A DNA stretch of 64,000 bases from Plasmodium brasilianum (taxonomy: Eukaryota > Apicomplexa > Aconoidasida > Haemosporida > Plasmodiidae), in NCBI RefSeq assembly GCF_023973825.1, contig NC_090122.1, positions 1,048,130 through 1,112,129 of the forward strand. Direction: 5' to 3'. The position numbers and the translations under genes were made by a program. Position 1 is the stretch's first letter. Each line of letters opens with the position of its first letter. A model generated the notes under the pieces. The model saw only the letters and a list, made by a program, of their open reading frames with translations. It was not told the DNA's origin and searched no databases. This document shows, in pieces, positions 48,353 through 60,349 of this stretch.

Positions 48353-49028
48353 TTACGCTCCTTTCTTTTTGGATACACCAACAGTTCTTCCCCTTCTTCC
48401 CGTTGTTTTGGTGTGCTGACCGCGCACTCTTAATCCCCAGTGGTGACGTAAACCTCTGTGTAATCTAATTTTTTTCATTCTTTCTAAATCTTCACGTAAA
48501 TAGGAATCTAGCTGATTTGCTATAACATGTAAATTCTTTCCGTCTTTTACATCTTTCCTTCTATTCAAAAACCAGTCTGGAATTTTGAATTGAGAGGGGG
48601 CATTCATAATGTGAACAATCTGAAAAGAATCATATTAAGTCAATTTAATTAAAATGTAATAATTAGGGAACAAATGCAAACAAATAAAAACGAATATATT
48701 CTATTTAACATATATGCACATATATAAACGTAAATGTACATGTATTGGCGTACATATTCACTTATGCATATGTACATAAACTTTATAAGCATCGTGTAAA
48801 TTTTATAATTATGTTTAAACTAACGTTGTTAATTTCTTCTGCTGTTAATTCCCCTGCTCTTTTTGTTGGGTTAACATTTGCCTGCCTGCATATTACGCTA
48901 GCCATTCTCTTTCCAATACCTTTAATAGCAGTTAAGGCAATGGTTACTTTTTCTTTACCATCAACATTCGTATTCAAAATTCTTAAAATATGCTGAAAAT
49001 CGTTGTTATCGATTATTTGTAAAGACAT
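48353..49028 (-). CDS. RPS18: 40S ribosomal protein S18 (uS13), two exons
   Basis: Small-subunit head protein that contacts the large subunit and P-site tRNA. Exon 1 is 48825-49028 and exon 2 is 48353-48619, joined in phase 0 ([13 protein letters not shown]; donor GTTAGT, acceptor TTTCAG), giving 156 residues, the length I know for Plasmodium S18. Hallmarks: [20 protein letters not shown], the helix-hairpin-helix segment [29 protein letters not shown], and the basic tail [19 protein letters not shown], ending [10 protein letters not shown] Met two codons upstream (MKMSLQ) is possible but the family starts MSLQ. Confidence 0.97.
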
Positions 49029-51787
49029 TTTCACTCAAATAATATATTGCATAGGATGATTATAAGCAGGTACATATAATATAGCATGTATATATTTATA
49101 TATATGTATAAATTGATAACTTTATGTCCCAACTATTTTTTAAAATATAAGCTAATTTTCTATCACTTCTGTTAATTTATAATTTTTTTTTTTTTATTTT
49201 CACAATATTTATTATTTGATTTATATGCCATTCGCTTGTGTTAATTTATTATTTTTATTTTTATAATTTTTTTCTTTTTCAATTTTATTAAATTTTTATC
49301 GTTCAAGCACTAAAAAAATTGCTTTTTTCGTTTGTTCACATGTTCATATGATACATAAATAATTGTATAAAATATAAATGATTATATATATATATATAAA
49401 ATCATTCCAAAATGAGGCACTCTTGATGTGCTTATGTTCTTTTTGTTTATAAGAACATGTTTTAAATCTTTTCAATAATTTAAAAATATTTAAAAGAGAA
49501 TAAAAAAATTACATTAACAATTAAATATGAACAAATAGTATTGTTAAATGTGTTCATACATGTTACTTTCTCTTCTTTTTGTTTTTATAAAAATTATTAA
49601 TTCATAGAAGTAAAAAAATTATATAGTACTGGAGAAAATATACTGATGATTAAAATACATACAGTGTATTATGTATGAATATATATATATATATATATAT
49701 ATATTTATTTATTTATTTATTTATCGTGAGCTGTACTAAAGTGTACTAGGGGGATTAGTATCACAGTAGTACTATTGGCATATATATACACGTTTGTATG
49801 AAAAAATCGACTGATAAAGAAATGCTGCAAAAAGATAAAGAGAATAACGTTTTTCTTTTCTATGAGTATTATTTTTGTAAAAAGATACATTTTGCTAAAT
49901 GTATTAATCCTCATTTTATTTTAAAAATGCATTCAATTATTTTAACTCATTATATACAAAACTTATACGTAAAAATATTTATCATACCATGCGTTATACC
50001 GTTGACAAAAGAAGCTAGTGTAAATAAAAATAACTAAGAAGTCTTTTCCGCAAGGATTTAACTATATTCATTTACGAAAAACAGTTTATCTTTATTTTTT
50101 AATAAAGCAATGTTAAATAGCATTCTGTTTGAAAGATAAAAATTATGTACATATATATATGTGTATATTTTTATGTAAAAGAAATATACGAAAATTTCAA
50201 CATTTTAGGTCCAAAAAGAAAAAAAAAAAAAATGTGTTCTTTTGCGACATGTGTTTAATGTATATAAATGTTGCTAAGTTTCTTTTTAGAAAAAAAGAAA
50301 AGAAAAGAAAATTTCAATAAAAACAGTTGTAAATATTTTTGCAACATTTTAAACGGTATATATATTTTTTTCCCAAACCGCTCAAATGTTACGCAAATCT
50401 TCGTTGCATTTTACAATTGTGAAAATACCAGTTGCTAACTTTAAGACGGTTTACACAAAAAATAAAATAAAATAATTAATATTAATATTAATGATAATAA
50501 TAAACAGTAATAGTAGTAATAATAATAATATTATAATAAAATTGCTTCTAATGTACACTGTTCTTTTAAGTAATTTTTATTTTCACATATACAAGAAGGC
50601 CTTATATAAGATTATTAAAAAATCATATGGTTGTGTAATTTTTTTTCCAAATGTTAAGAGAGAATGGAATGAGATAAGACTTCATAATATTAACACACAG
50701 GGAAAGGAGCAAAACGAGTATATGTTATGATACTTATATACGTAGTGTGTATGTATGTATGTATGTACGTATGTATGTGTATATCTATGTATCTATGTAT
50801 CTATGTACAGATAAGCATCTTCCGCAAATTGTACAAGTTAACTTAGTAATTTTTGATTTGCCCTTTCTTTTCAGGCATCATTAGCAATGAACATTTTAAC
50901 ACACTCAATAAGAACAATAATGTCCATATAATAACTTGAATCTTTTAATTTACTGAATCACGTTCTAAATTTTGCGTAATGTTTGATAGTTCCGTTTTAT
51001 TATTAGTTCCTCTTTGCTTAATTCTGCTGTTTTTTTCTTGATGGAGCTCATAATTTTTTGCTTTAATTTATTTCCATATCTGTATGTATAAAAGGTTTCA
51101 CCTGTTTTCTCGCCACATGTTTTTTAAAGCTTGTACATATTATTATTACTACATGAATTCCCATTCCTTTTAATTACTCACGTGTTTATATTGTTCATTC
51201 GACCTTTATTAATATTATATATATATATTTATTTATTTATTTGTGTGCACAAACCTTTTTATTTTTTATTGTATTTTTTCAAGAAAAATTTGAAGTTTAA
51301 TTCTTTTGTGTGTATCATTTTTGCCACTGTCACTGTCATTGCTACTACCGTTGCTGTTATTACTTTTGCTTCTTTATTTTATTTTATTTTATTTTTTGCT
51401 CCTGTATAATCTTCAACCGTATAAGTTTCTTTTTTGAACGAGTATGCACAATATAAATTAACCTACCTAATATGTACTCTTATATACATAAATATAGTCC
51501 TATTTTTCATTTTATCAATATTTCAATTTTTTATTTTTTCAAATCGAAATTTGAAGTTTTTTTCTGTATTGCTCTTTAACCATAATACAAGGAAAAATTT
51601 TTCCTTTTCCTAACAATTTTGATATATATATATTTTTTTTTTTTAATTTGATTTTTAAGAAATAATTTTCTTTTATTTACCATTTCAAGTTAATTTTCAG
51701 AAAAAACGATTTTCCTTCTTTTTTAGTTCTAATAAATTTATAATAGCTCAAAATATGTAGAGTTATTTTACTTTTCTCAAAGAAGAA
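49029..51787. other. Divergent intergenic region between S18 and MED21-like genes
   Basis: About 2.8 kb, A+T-rich, with a TA/TTTA microsatellite at 49680-49725 and several poly(A)/poly(T) runs. An ATG-started frame at 50491-50730 (79 codons) is partly Asn/Ile repeat, and only its last third looks protein-like (FFPNVKREWNEIRLHN). It is not supported as a gene. Confidence 0.5.
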
Positions 51788-52731
51788 ATGATTAATAATT
51801 TCATATCTCCTCAAACAAACGATCCCATTAAAAAACTCCAAAATTTGCTGAACAATTGCTTACATTCAATAATAGTATATAAAAAAAAATTACATAAAAA
51901 AATACATAAAGAATACATAATAAATATATAATAAATACATAAAAGATAAGTAAAAGATACATAATAAATATATAATAAATACATAAAAGATAAATAAAAA
52001 ATACATAATAAATATATAATAAATACATAAAAGATAAATAAAAAATACATAATAAATATATAATAAATACATAAAAGATAAATAAAAAATACATAATAAA
52101 TATATAATAAAAAACTAATAAGCAAATAACGTCACCTACAAAATTTTAAGAATATATAAAAGTACTCAACTTTATAAATAAATGCACACATAAGAACATA
52201 AACGTATTTGTATTATGTACACGTAGTTTTGTATTAATTTGTTTTTCTTGTTTTTTTTAATTTAAGGATGTTCTTAGTAATTTATCGTACAAAGGTGAAC
52301 TGAAGGAATTACAAATTGTGTCCAGTGAGTCTAGCGAATATGCCCATTTTGTGAATTTGCTAAAAGAATGGGAAAAAGAAAGGAAGGGAACTATCGAGGG
52401 AGGAACACAGGAATTAAATAGCGTATTTAATGACAAAGTGAAGGAGGATATGAATGCCAAAATGAACGAGGACACGAATGACAAAATGAAGGACGAAGTA
52501 AATGAAGGGAATAAATCAGATGGCAAAAAGGAACACCCTCTCTATGAAGACAAAGAAAATGAAAAAAGCTATTTTATCAAATCAAATTTCGAAGTATCGT
52601 TAGAGGAGGAGATTTTAGATAGGGCGGAAAGAATGAATTTAATTTTAAAAATAATAGATGCCTGCATTGATGAACTACCCGACTCATTAATGATAGAAGT
52701 AATTTAAAAGAACCATAGTGTACCCACACGC

Positions 52732-52769
<38 letters not shown>

Positions 52770-53000
52770 AATATAAGTGCATATATGCATGTATGCATCG
52801 TCACTGCAGTATTAAATTCATCCATTTTTATGTTTTAATTACTACTTATAAAGGAAGAAAAATGTAGGGAAATGAAGATGCTGCAAAAAAAAAAAGACGA
52901 CTCAAAGGAAGAATTAAAAAACTTGTATAATGAATATAACTATATTTATAATTACGTTACCAGTAACTTAAGAGACTTTATCATTAATATGGAACAATAA
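51788..53000 (+). CDS. MED21-like Mediator subunit, three exons
   Basis: Exons 51788-51874, 52267-52698 and 52854-53000, both joins phase 0 (GTATAT...AAG; GTAATT...AAG), 221 residues. The product starts MINNFISPQTNDPIKKLQNL and has YAHFVNLLKEW, then a Lys/Asp/Asn insert with DMNAKMNEDTNDKMKDE repeats. A helical core follows (SLEEEILDRAERMNLILKII, DACIDELPDSLMI) and then a C-terminal coiled coil (EEKCREMKMLQKKKDDSKEE to SNLRDFIINMEQ). The order resembles MED21: an N-terminal DxxxQLQ-type helix, a YxxxFxxL segment, a D-x-L-I-D-S-L-P turn and a long C-terminal coiled coil. MED21 pairs with MED7 in the Mediator middle module bridging activators and RNA polymerase II. The assignment was made by eye and is moderate; the gene structure itself is well supported. 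Confidence 0.78.
51905..52110. repeat. 44-bp intronic tandem repeat
   Basis: About four to five copies of a 44-bp unit built from acataataaatatata, ataaatacataaaagata and agtaaaagat, within intron 1 of the MED21-like gene. Tyr/Phe/Leu-rich minus-strand frames are artefacts. Confidence 0.9.
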
Positions 53001-54590
53001 ACTTCTATGTATCTTGCTCTTTTTTTTGGAACTTTTGTATAATTATTTTATTTTTAATTATTTTTTTTTTTTCATTCCTATTTACATATTATGCACTTTT
53101 TTTGGGTAGTTTTTAATTTTTTTTTTTTTTCTTTTTTAAAAACAGCTTATATATTTTTGTTACAACGAAATGATCATAAAAATGTGCCTTGCGTTGTAAC
53201 ATACAATTTTATTTAATGGAGATATTTTCTCAGAAAAGCGGAAAGAACATTAAACAGAAAAATGCAAACATACATATATGCATAAATATGTATACATATA
53301 CAAACTTCCATACATGCATAGATCTATGTTATATACGCCCATTCATGAATTAACTGTCAAATTTTTGTGATTATTTTTTTTAAAAAAGGTTATAAAACTA
53401 ACTCTTGAACTTTTGTATTTTTTTTGTAAAAAAAAAAAAAAGAATAATAATAAAATAAAAATTCTTTATTAAAAGGGTTTATACAACGGCATATAGGCTC
53501 CTTCAAGTGAGTATAAAAATAAATTTTTCCTTTTTTTGATAATGCAGAATATTTAAAAAAAAGAAAAAAAAAAAAAAAACTAAAGAACGATCGAACAAAC
53601 GAGTGGTGAGTTTGTTTTATTGGTCATTGTGTCATTAATTTTCCCTTGCTGTGCATACATATGCAGTACAACTATATATGTACATACATATATATATACA
53701 TACAGTCACAAATACATTTGTATATATTTATTTATACGTATGTATATATATGTATATTTATGTATATGTAATAGTATATTTTGACCCCCTCTTTTTCAAC
53801 AAATACGGTCAAAAAAAAAAAACCTCTTTTATAACTTACATATTGCTCTACAAAATTTTGAAGAACTTATATGAGTATATACTTATATACGTACATATAT
53901 ATATGTACGTACAAAATATTTATAACATATTATATACGAAATATATAGTGCAAAAAGGAGAGCAACATTTCGCTGATGAAAATGCGTTAACAACTCTTTT
54001 TTCGATCTTTTTTTAATTTTTATATAAAAAAATAAAAATTCATATGTAGGTGTTTCATTTGAAATAGTAATATTAGAAGCAAATATTGTAATAATAATAA
54101 TAAAAGAAAAAAAAGAAATAGAATGAGAATGAGAAGTAGTTTGCTTACAATATTTTTTAATGAAATTTGTAGGATACAAAAATAAAAAAACGACATTGTT
54201 TGTTGAACATGTAAACGAGGGAAAAAAAACGACACAGCGTTTTACTCTATGTAATGGACTAGTGATAAAATATTTTTAAAGTTTTGTAGTTCACCGGTTT
54301 TGTAGTTTTGTTTGACCACAGTCATAAAAATGAAATGCGAAAATTTTGTAAAACGTGATAGTATATAAAAGCAGTGCCCCATTTGTCGATACGACAATTA
54401 GAGTACTTACATGTACAAACGTATGTGCGGGTATGTATAAACACATACATACGTACGTACGTACATACATACATACATACATACATACGTGTACTTGCGC
54501 TCGTACACGTACATATACGTAGATATACATATAGGCGTATATCGGTACATGCTGGAGGAAAAGCCCCCTGTTTGACGGATAGTGCAAAGG
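53001..54590. other. Intergenic region upstream of the WD40 gene
   Basis: Contains poly(T) and poly(A) runs, TACATA microsatellite patches and a compact ACAT/ACGT array at 54440-54500, close to the WD40 start. Short Tyr-rich frames come from these. No gene is seen. It probably carries the 3' UTR of the MED21-like gene and the promoter of the WD40 gene. Confidence 0.55.
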
Positions 54591-57500
54591 ATGAACATAA
54601 GCAAAGGTGCCTTTAGCAGAGATGGTATGATGCACAATGTTGTTGAAAAGCAAAAAGAGAATGAAAAAATGCATGTGAACAAATTAAATGAACTTGAAGA
54701 AGAGATAATTAAAAATGAATACACGAGTGTATTAGAAAAGGAATTATTACTAAGAAATGCAAATTATAAAAAAGATATCAGTTTTTTAAAAGTGCATTTA
54801 GGAGGTAATATAATTAAAAATAGACCAATACTAAGTAAAAAGAATATTTTATATGCTAGTAGTGAAAGCGGTATATTATTAATAGATTTAGGGAGGAAAA
54901 AAAAGAAAAGAATAGTAACATCATTTCTCATAGATAAGATGTTTTATTTTTATGATAAAAAAGATAAAGAAGAATATTTAATTTTGAAAAGTTATAATAA
55001 CTATATTTATGTATATCGTATTACAAATAAAATTTTTCATTTCATTAAAAAATTTTTTATAAAAAATTTATTTTATATAAATAGCTTTGGTAAAAATGGG
55101 GAGCTCTGTTTTTCTACATGGGAGTTTTGTGATGGTAAGATGTACATGAACTTTTTTTTATTAAGATTTATTTTTAACTACGAAAAAGACATGCACAATT
55201 TGCAAGCCAATTTACTATTAAATGAAGAGAAGAAGAAGGAAGAGAATGAGGAGAACAAAGAGAACAAGAAAGATCGGAAAAAAAAGTCAAGCAGCATGGT
55301 TGCACCTCCAAGTCATGTCACTTATACATTTTCTTCTGATTCTGAAATGGATTATAATATGAAGCTTTATCCAAAAGAATTAGCAGAGAATAGAAGTTTT
55401 GAAGAAAAGGGGCAGAAGAAAGTGGAGGGAAAAAATTGGACAAACGTCGCGTACGAAATGGGTGGAAAAATAAATGAAGTAATGAATGTACCAGTGAGTG
55501 CATATACAGTACGAGAGCGAGAAAAAGCAAGCAGTTTAGGATTCAGCACAAAGTTGTACATTACGGCCAAGTTGAAAATAAAACCCATACTAAAAATAAA
55601 ATATATTTATTTCTCCATGATTGACATGAACAGTAGTTTGAGTAAACTAGTTTTGGCAAATAATAACATAATCGTTATATATGATATTGTTAAAAAGTGG
55701 TATAATATTATTTATTATAAGGACTATATATCATCAATAAAAATAAGTGATGATAATTTTTTATGCATTGGGTTCGTTACAGGTTATATATACATACTGT
55801 TATTTGAAGAGTTAATAATGTTGGACAGTAAAGATAATAAAGGGACTAAAGGAAGAGGAAGATTGACAATGCGCGAACCATTACATGCAACTAAAGATTG
55901 TGCTAGCTTTATTTATAACTTATCCTCCTTATCAAATTTATTTCCACATTTAGCGACATTTGAAGTAGATTATATAAGTAACATGGTACATCGTAGCACA
56001 ACAGAGGGAGAAAGTGCACCAGAAATTTTTTCAAAAAAGGAGGAAACTCAACAGCGCATTTTTGAAAAAAATCTAATGGATGATGACGAGTTTACTTGCG
56101 TAAAGAACATCCCATATATTGATTTCCATCTAAGCAGTGAAAAAGTAATAAATATGCAAAAAGTAAATTTGATAAAATATAGTTGGCATAGTCATTCTGT
56201 ATATAATATAACAATAGATGAAAAAAAAGTGATATCATGTGGAGAGGAAGCTGTAATATTATTTTATGATATAAACAATGGATCATATGAATTTATATCA
56301 CATTTAGGTTCACCATGTTATTATGTTTATGTAAATAAAAAGAAAAACTTAATTATTTGCAGTTCTTTAGATAACAATATTTTATGTATAAACTATAATC
56401 ATCGCCTTTTTTTTTATAAGCACTATGGAATAAATATGCCCTTATCACTCAGGAATTTATATTCCAATTATTCAAGTATTTATTTAAACATCAGAAATAG
56501 CTTTAACATTTTTGCAAAACAGATAAATGACACGTACAATTATGGAACTACGAGGGGTAGCGATAGGGGTAGAGATAGAACTAAGGAAAGTAGACAGACA
56601 AAGGAGAGGGTACATATGCCATCCGTTTGTGAGGTGTCCATAGAAGGAGAAGGTGGTCCTGAAGCATTGCTTGAATACAACATGGAAGAGGAGAAGAATA
56701 AGCAGAAGCAAAAAGAAAAGTCAAATTTTGACATTTTTAACAACGATTCTTCAGAAAATTGTCTTGCTAATAGTGAAGAGGGCGATGACGACCAGTCGGA
56801 TTATGATGAAAACACGGAAGGGGATGAAGAGGAGAATGTAGAGGAGGAAATAATACAGTTGGACAGAGGGGATAAAGACGGGGTGCAGGAAGGCGGAGTA
56901 GAGGAAGATTCACTGCTAGAGGAAGGAATAGAGTTTTGCACAAGTGAAGAGGAGGTCAACATACGGGGAAAGAACTTGAATGGTGAGATTACAAGAGTGA
57001 ATACCTTAGAAGGAAAGAGAAAAATAAGAAAAAGACAAAACCCTATTATGACCTTTGAACATATACAAAAGGAGCTCGAAAAGAAAATATACAATCACAC
57101 AAATGTAGAGAATAGTTTATACAGGAATTATCAAATATGTTTTTATTGCGATTCAAACAAAGGATTAATTTTTTGTTTCTTAACAACTTTTTCAAATTTA
57201 CAGTTATATAATATTGAAAAAGATAGGCATGTAAAATTTTTATGTCCTTTAAAAACTATATATAAAAGTAGAACAGACGCAGAAAAAGTAAATGACTTGG
57301 AATTAATTTTATTTTCGTTTAATCATAGCAGAAATGTATTAATGACTATTGAAAAGAGAAATTATTTGATGGATGAAGTTAGTTACTCTTTATCCGAATC
57401 TGTTCTTATGCAAACGTTGTACACTTTCAAGTTCTGGCGTCTTATTAACAATTTAGAATACATAAATGTGTATGAGTACACTATTACATGTGACTCTTTA

Positions 57501-58718
57501 AATAATGTTGAAAGCAAAATATGTATAGAAGAAGAGAACATACATATACAAGGAAAACACGAAAATAATTATGATGTAGAAAAATATAAAATGATTTTAA
57601 GTCATCCCTTCTTAAGTCTCTTCCTTGTGTTAGAATACAGTGGCATGATAACTTTCTACTGTTTAGAAAATAGTGAGCATGTCTTTGAAAAGTGTATATA
57701 TGAGGAACAGGATATAGACGTTTTTGATATATATGAGGACAAGTATGTATATGTACCAAAGGGGTGTAACGTTCGTGACTTGTACAGACATGACCCACAA
57801 GAATGTGTTTCCGCTGGTGGAGAAGTGGAGAAGGGGAGAAACGGTAATGAAAATTGGAGAAGAGGAAATGGAAGTTGGGGAAGAGGAAATGGAAGTTGGG
57901 GAAGAGGAAATGGAAGTTGGGGAAGAGGAAATGGAAGTTGGGGAAGAGGAAATGGAAGTTGGAGAAGAGGAAATGGAAGTTGGGGAAGAGGCAATGTCAA
58001 TTGGGGGGACGGTACCGGCACCGACAATCCCGTGGAAAGCACGGATACGGGAAAGGACAAAAAAATCACAATAATTAAAAACGTGAATTATAACAACCAT
58101 AAGATTTTGCAAGGTGCGATAAGTGAGGACGGGAAAATATTATGTATATGTCATGATAATTTTATTAGCATTTGGAATACTATAACAATAAAAACATTAG
58201 CAATAATAAATCATCCTTTATATACATCATTGAATGACTACATATTTAACTTGTACAAAGGGATAGAAACAATACAAACGCAAGACGGTTCAATATATAT
58301 GTGCTTCTATTCATTTGATACAATTTTCATTTACTCATTACACCAGTTTCATTTTAAGTATCAGAAAAAATTCAAAGGAATAATAGAATATGTAAAGTTT
58401 GATAAATACACCTCATGTATGTTTTTAGCTATAGGTATTACCAGAAGATTTAAGAATATTGAGAAAAATAATAGTTCTTTTATAATACAAGAAAATTATT
58501 TATATGAATTTAATCCTACTTACTTAAAAAAAAAAAAATTATTTTATTCCTCCCAAAATAAACCTATTATCGCTTTAGATTTTGCTCCTCTAAACAGCAA
58601 GAAAAATGAGATACTTAGCAATTATCAAAAGTCAACAATACTAGTTTCGTTGAACTCTAAATTTCAGATCTCTACTTTTTATTTTAATAATTACCCTTAT
58701 TTTATGCAACTAAGGTGA
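54591..58718 (+). CDS. WD40-repeat protein, WDR75/UTP17 (NAN1)-like
   Basis: Single-exon gene of 1375 residues starting MNISKGAFSRDG (the open frame extends to a GTG at 54582, which is not a start). WD40-type strands occur throughout: NILYASSESGILLIDLG (about 87), LCIGFVTGYIYILLFE (about 395), WHSHSVYNITIDEKKVISCG followed by EEAVILFYDIN (about 533-565), LIICSSLDNNILCINYNHR, and a second set near 1160-1330 (DGKILCICHDNFISIWNT). The block W-H-x-H-x-V ... S-C-G-E-E-A-V, then HLGSPCYYV and SSLDNNI, is the feature I associate with WDR75/UTP17, a t-UTP subunit of the SSU processome for early pre-rRNA transcription and processing. Acidic inserts (about 740-800) and a GNGSWGR heptad repeat (about 1090-1135) interrupt the propeller. 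Two propellers plus a helical end would fit; no search was run. Confidence 0.9.
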   Translation: MNISKGAFSRDGMMHNVVEKQKENEKMHVNKLNELEEEIIKNEYTSVLEKELLLRNANYKKDISFLKVHLGGNIIKNRPILSKKNILYASSESGILLIDLGRKKKKRIVTSFLIDKMFYFYDKKDKEEYLILKSYNNYIYVYRITNKIFHFIKKFFIKNLFYINSFGKNGELCFSTWEFCDGKMYMNFFLLRFIFNYEKDMHNLQANLLLNEEKKKEENEENKENKKDRKKKSSSMVAPPSHVTYTFSSDSEMDYNMKLYPKELAENRSFEEKGQKKVEGKNWTNVAYEMGGKINEVMNVPVSAYTVREREKASSLGFSTKLYITAKLKIKPILKIKYIYFSMIDMNSSLSKLVLANNNIIVIYDIVKKWYNIIYYKDYISSIKISDDNFLCIGFVTGYIYILLFEELIMLDSKDNKGTKGRGRLTMREPLHATKDCASFIYNLSSLSNLFPHLATFEVDYISNMVHRSTTEGESAPEIFSKKEETQQRIFEKNLMDDDEFTCVKNIPYIDFHLSSEKVINMQKVNLIKYSWHSHSVYNITIDEKKVISCGEEAVILFYDINNGSYEFISHLGSPCYYVYVNKKKNLIICSSLDNNILCINYNHRLFFYKHYGINMPLSLRNLYSNYSSIYLNIRNSFNIFAKQINDTYNYGTTRGSDRGRDRTKESRQTKERVHMPSVCEVSIEGEGGPEALLEYNMEEEKNKQKQKEKSNFDIFNNDSSENCLANSEEGDDDQSDYDENTEGDEEENVEEEIIQLDRGDKDGVQEGGVEEDSLLEEGIEFCTSEEEVNIRGKNLNGEITRVNTLEGKRKIRKRQNPIMTFEHIQKELEKKIYNHTNVENSLYRNYQICFYCDSNKGLIFCFLTTFSNLQLYNIEKDRHVKFLCPLKTIYKSRTDAEKVNDLELILFSFNHSRNVLMTIEKRNYLMDEVSYSLSESVLMQTLYTFKFWRLINNLEYINVYEYTITCDSLNNVESKICIEEENIHIQGKHENNYDVEKYKMILSHPFLSLFLVLEYSGMITFYCLENSEHVFEKCIYEEQDIDVFDIYEDKYVYVPKGCNVRDLYRHDPQECVSAGGEVEKGRNGNENWRRGNGSWGRGNGSWGRGNGSWGRGNGSWGRGNGSWRRGNGSWGRGNVNWGDGTGTDNPVESTDTGKDKKITIIKNVNYNNHKILQGAISEDGKILCICHDNFISIWNTITIKTLAIINHPLYTSLNDYIFNLYKGIETIQTQDGSIYMCFYSFDTIFIYSLHQFHFKYQKKFKGIIEYVKFDKYTSCMFLAIGITRRFKNIEKNNSSFIIQENYLYEFNPTYLKKKKLFYSSQNKPIIALDFAPLNSKKNEILSNYQKSTILVSLNSKFQISTFYFNNYPYFMQLR
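57855..57998 (+). repeat. 21-bp coding repeat (GRGNGSW heptads)
   Basis: About seven near-perfect copies of ggaagaggaaatggaagttgg encode the heptad G-R-G-N-G-S-W in the WD40 protein. The frame is kept throughout. Aromatic, Arg and Gly spacing resembles an RG-rich RNA-binding linker, but this is inference. Confidence 0.95.
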
Positions 58719-59154
58719 TTTTATATGAACATGATCCATGTGTATGAAACTCCTTTTTCTCTTTTCTTTTTTTTTATTACGTGTTCATATGCTGTTGTTT
58801 TAATCGTCTTCATATGAAGGAGGAAAGGTGCCCCCTTACCCCCCCATTTTTTCCTTTTTTCGTAATTTAACTTATTAATCACGTTATTATTTGGGTGCAT
58901 ATCCCCCTATGGGCGTGCACGAATAAACACGTTTCCATACCTTCGTACTTACACAAGATACGTGCGTATACGAATGCTTCAAACGAACTACTCTTTCCCC
59001 CCCCCACCCACATTTTGAATGTTTAACTCGAATTGTGTGTACGTAAAATAAAAAAGTAACCCGTAATAATGGTACACCGAGATGTTCCTGCTTGCCATAT
59101 GTATAGGGATAATACATGATCATAAAAGTAAGGCAAAAAAAAAAAAAAAAAAGC

Positions 59155-59275
59155 AAAAAGGGCAAAAAAGAACAAAAAAGCACAAATGAACAAAAGAACA
59201 AAAAAGCACAAATGAACAAAAGAACAAAAAAGCACAAATGAACAAAAGAACAAAAAAGCAAAAATGAACAAATGA
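59155..59275. repeat. 26-bp minisatellite (gaacaaaaaagcacaaatgaacaaaa type)
   Basis: About four to five copies built from aacaaaaaagcac plus aaatgaacaaaag. It shares aaatgaacaaaa with the repeat at 59525. Confidence 0.92.
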
Positions 59276-59524
59276 ACAAAATGGGCATCTGTTGGTAAAA
59301 CCCCCGTACGTCGAAAAAATTGCAAGTTTATCGAAATAAAATCGTCGTAAACATTTACGTATACGTAGCCGGGGACCCCTGCAGCACTGTTAGCTGTTTC
59401 GTTTTTTAAAATATTTCATATATATTATATTTCTTCCGCTAATAACTAAAAAACTGTGTTCTTACTGGTAAATGCATGAAAAATATTCAGGGAGTTTGAA
59501 GTGTAATTTTAAGAAGTTTTATCA

Positions 59525-59760
59525 CAAAAAACAGAAATAAACAAAATAAGAAAAATAGCAAAATGAACAAAATAAGAAAAATAGCAAAATGAACAAAATA
59601 AGAAAAATAGCAAAATGAACAAAATAAGAAAAATAGCAAAATGAACAAAATAAGAAAAATAGCAAAATGAACAAAATGAAAATTAGCAAAATGAACGAAA
59701 TGAAAATTAGCAAAATGAACAAAATGAGCAAAATAAGCAAAATGAACGAAGTGAGCAAAA
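59525..59760. repeat. 26-bp minisatellite (acaaaataagaaaaatagcaaaatga type)
   Basis: About nine units, decaying at the right end into shorter aaaatgaac and aaattagca units. It shares the aaatgaacaaaa core with the array at 59155. Confidence 0.92.
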
Positions 59761-59783
59761 TAAACAATTAACGAAAAGATTGC

Positions 59784-59814
<31 letters not shown>

Positions 59815-60349
59815 TTGAAAACTACAAAATAACGACAGAAAAAAGGGTGTTTATTATGCATGAACGCATATTGTGAACACACTACTATAATAAACATTAA
59901 AAAAAAGGAGATATGGAAAAATTGCAAAATTGCAAAATGCAGACTTTGTTGTATTAACAAAAATTAAGGTGCATATATTATAAGGGGGGGAATACATCAT
60001 TATATCTGCTCTTCCCTTTTATATTCCCTCTCCCAGGCTCCATTTTGCTTCCCTCTCGTTTATATATATACTTATATAATACATATAAAAGATTAAAAAA
60101 AACAAAAAATGGGACTTTCTTTTTTTCTTTTCAATATAATACAGGTAAAAACATATATAATATATAATATGCCCAAACAGCAATAAAATATTAATATACG
60201 CAAATCACGTGAAAAAAAACTACTGGGACAGAAAAAAAAATTTACGTTTCTTTTTACCCACGAATGTTTGTGCATGTTTATGGAAAAGACAACACCTAGT
60301 CTTCTCCCACCCCCTCTTCTCCACACACACGCATATACACATATATCAC

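Larger units (their letters stand above)
58719..60349. other. Convergent intergenic region with two related minisatellites
   Basis: Between the WD40 gene (+) and the lipase gene (-). Holds 26-bp repeats at 59155-59275 and 59525-59760, poly(A) runs and a C-rich patch near 58830-58850 and 58995-59010. Open frames of Phe/Leu/Ile type on the minus strand arise from the repeats. Confidence 0.6.

Noticed and set aside
50491..50730. 79-codon frame starting with Asn/Ser repeats
   Set aside because: First half is an aat/ata repeat; the rest lacks any partner exon or known motif.
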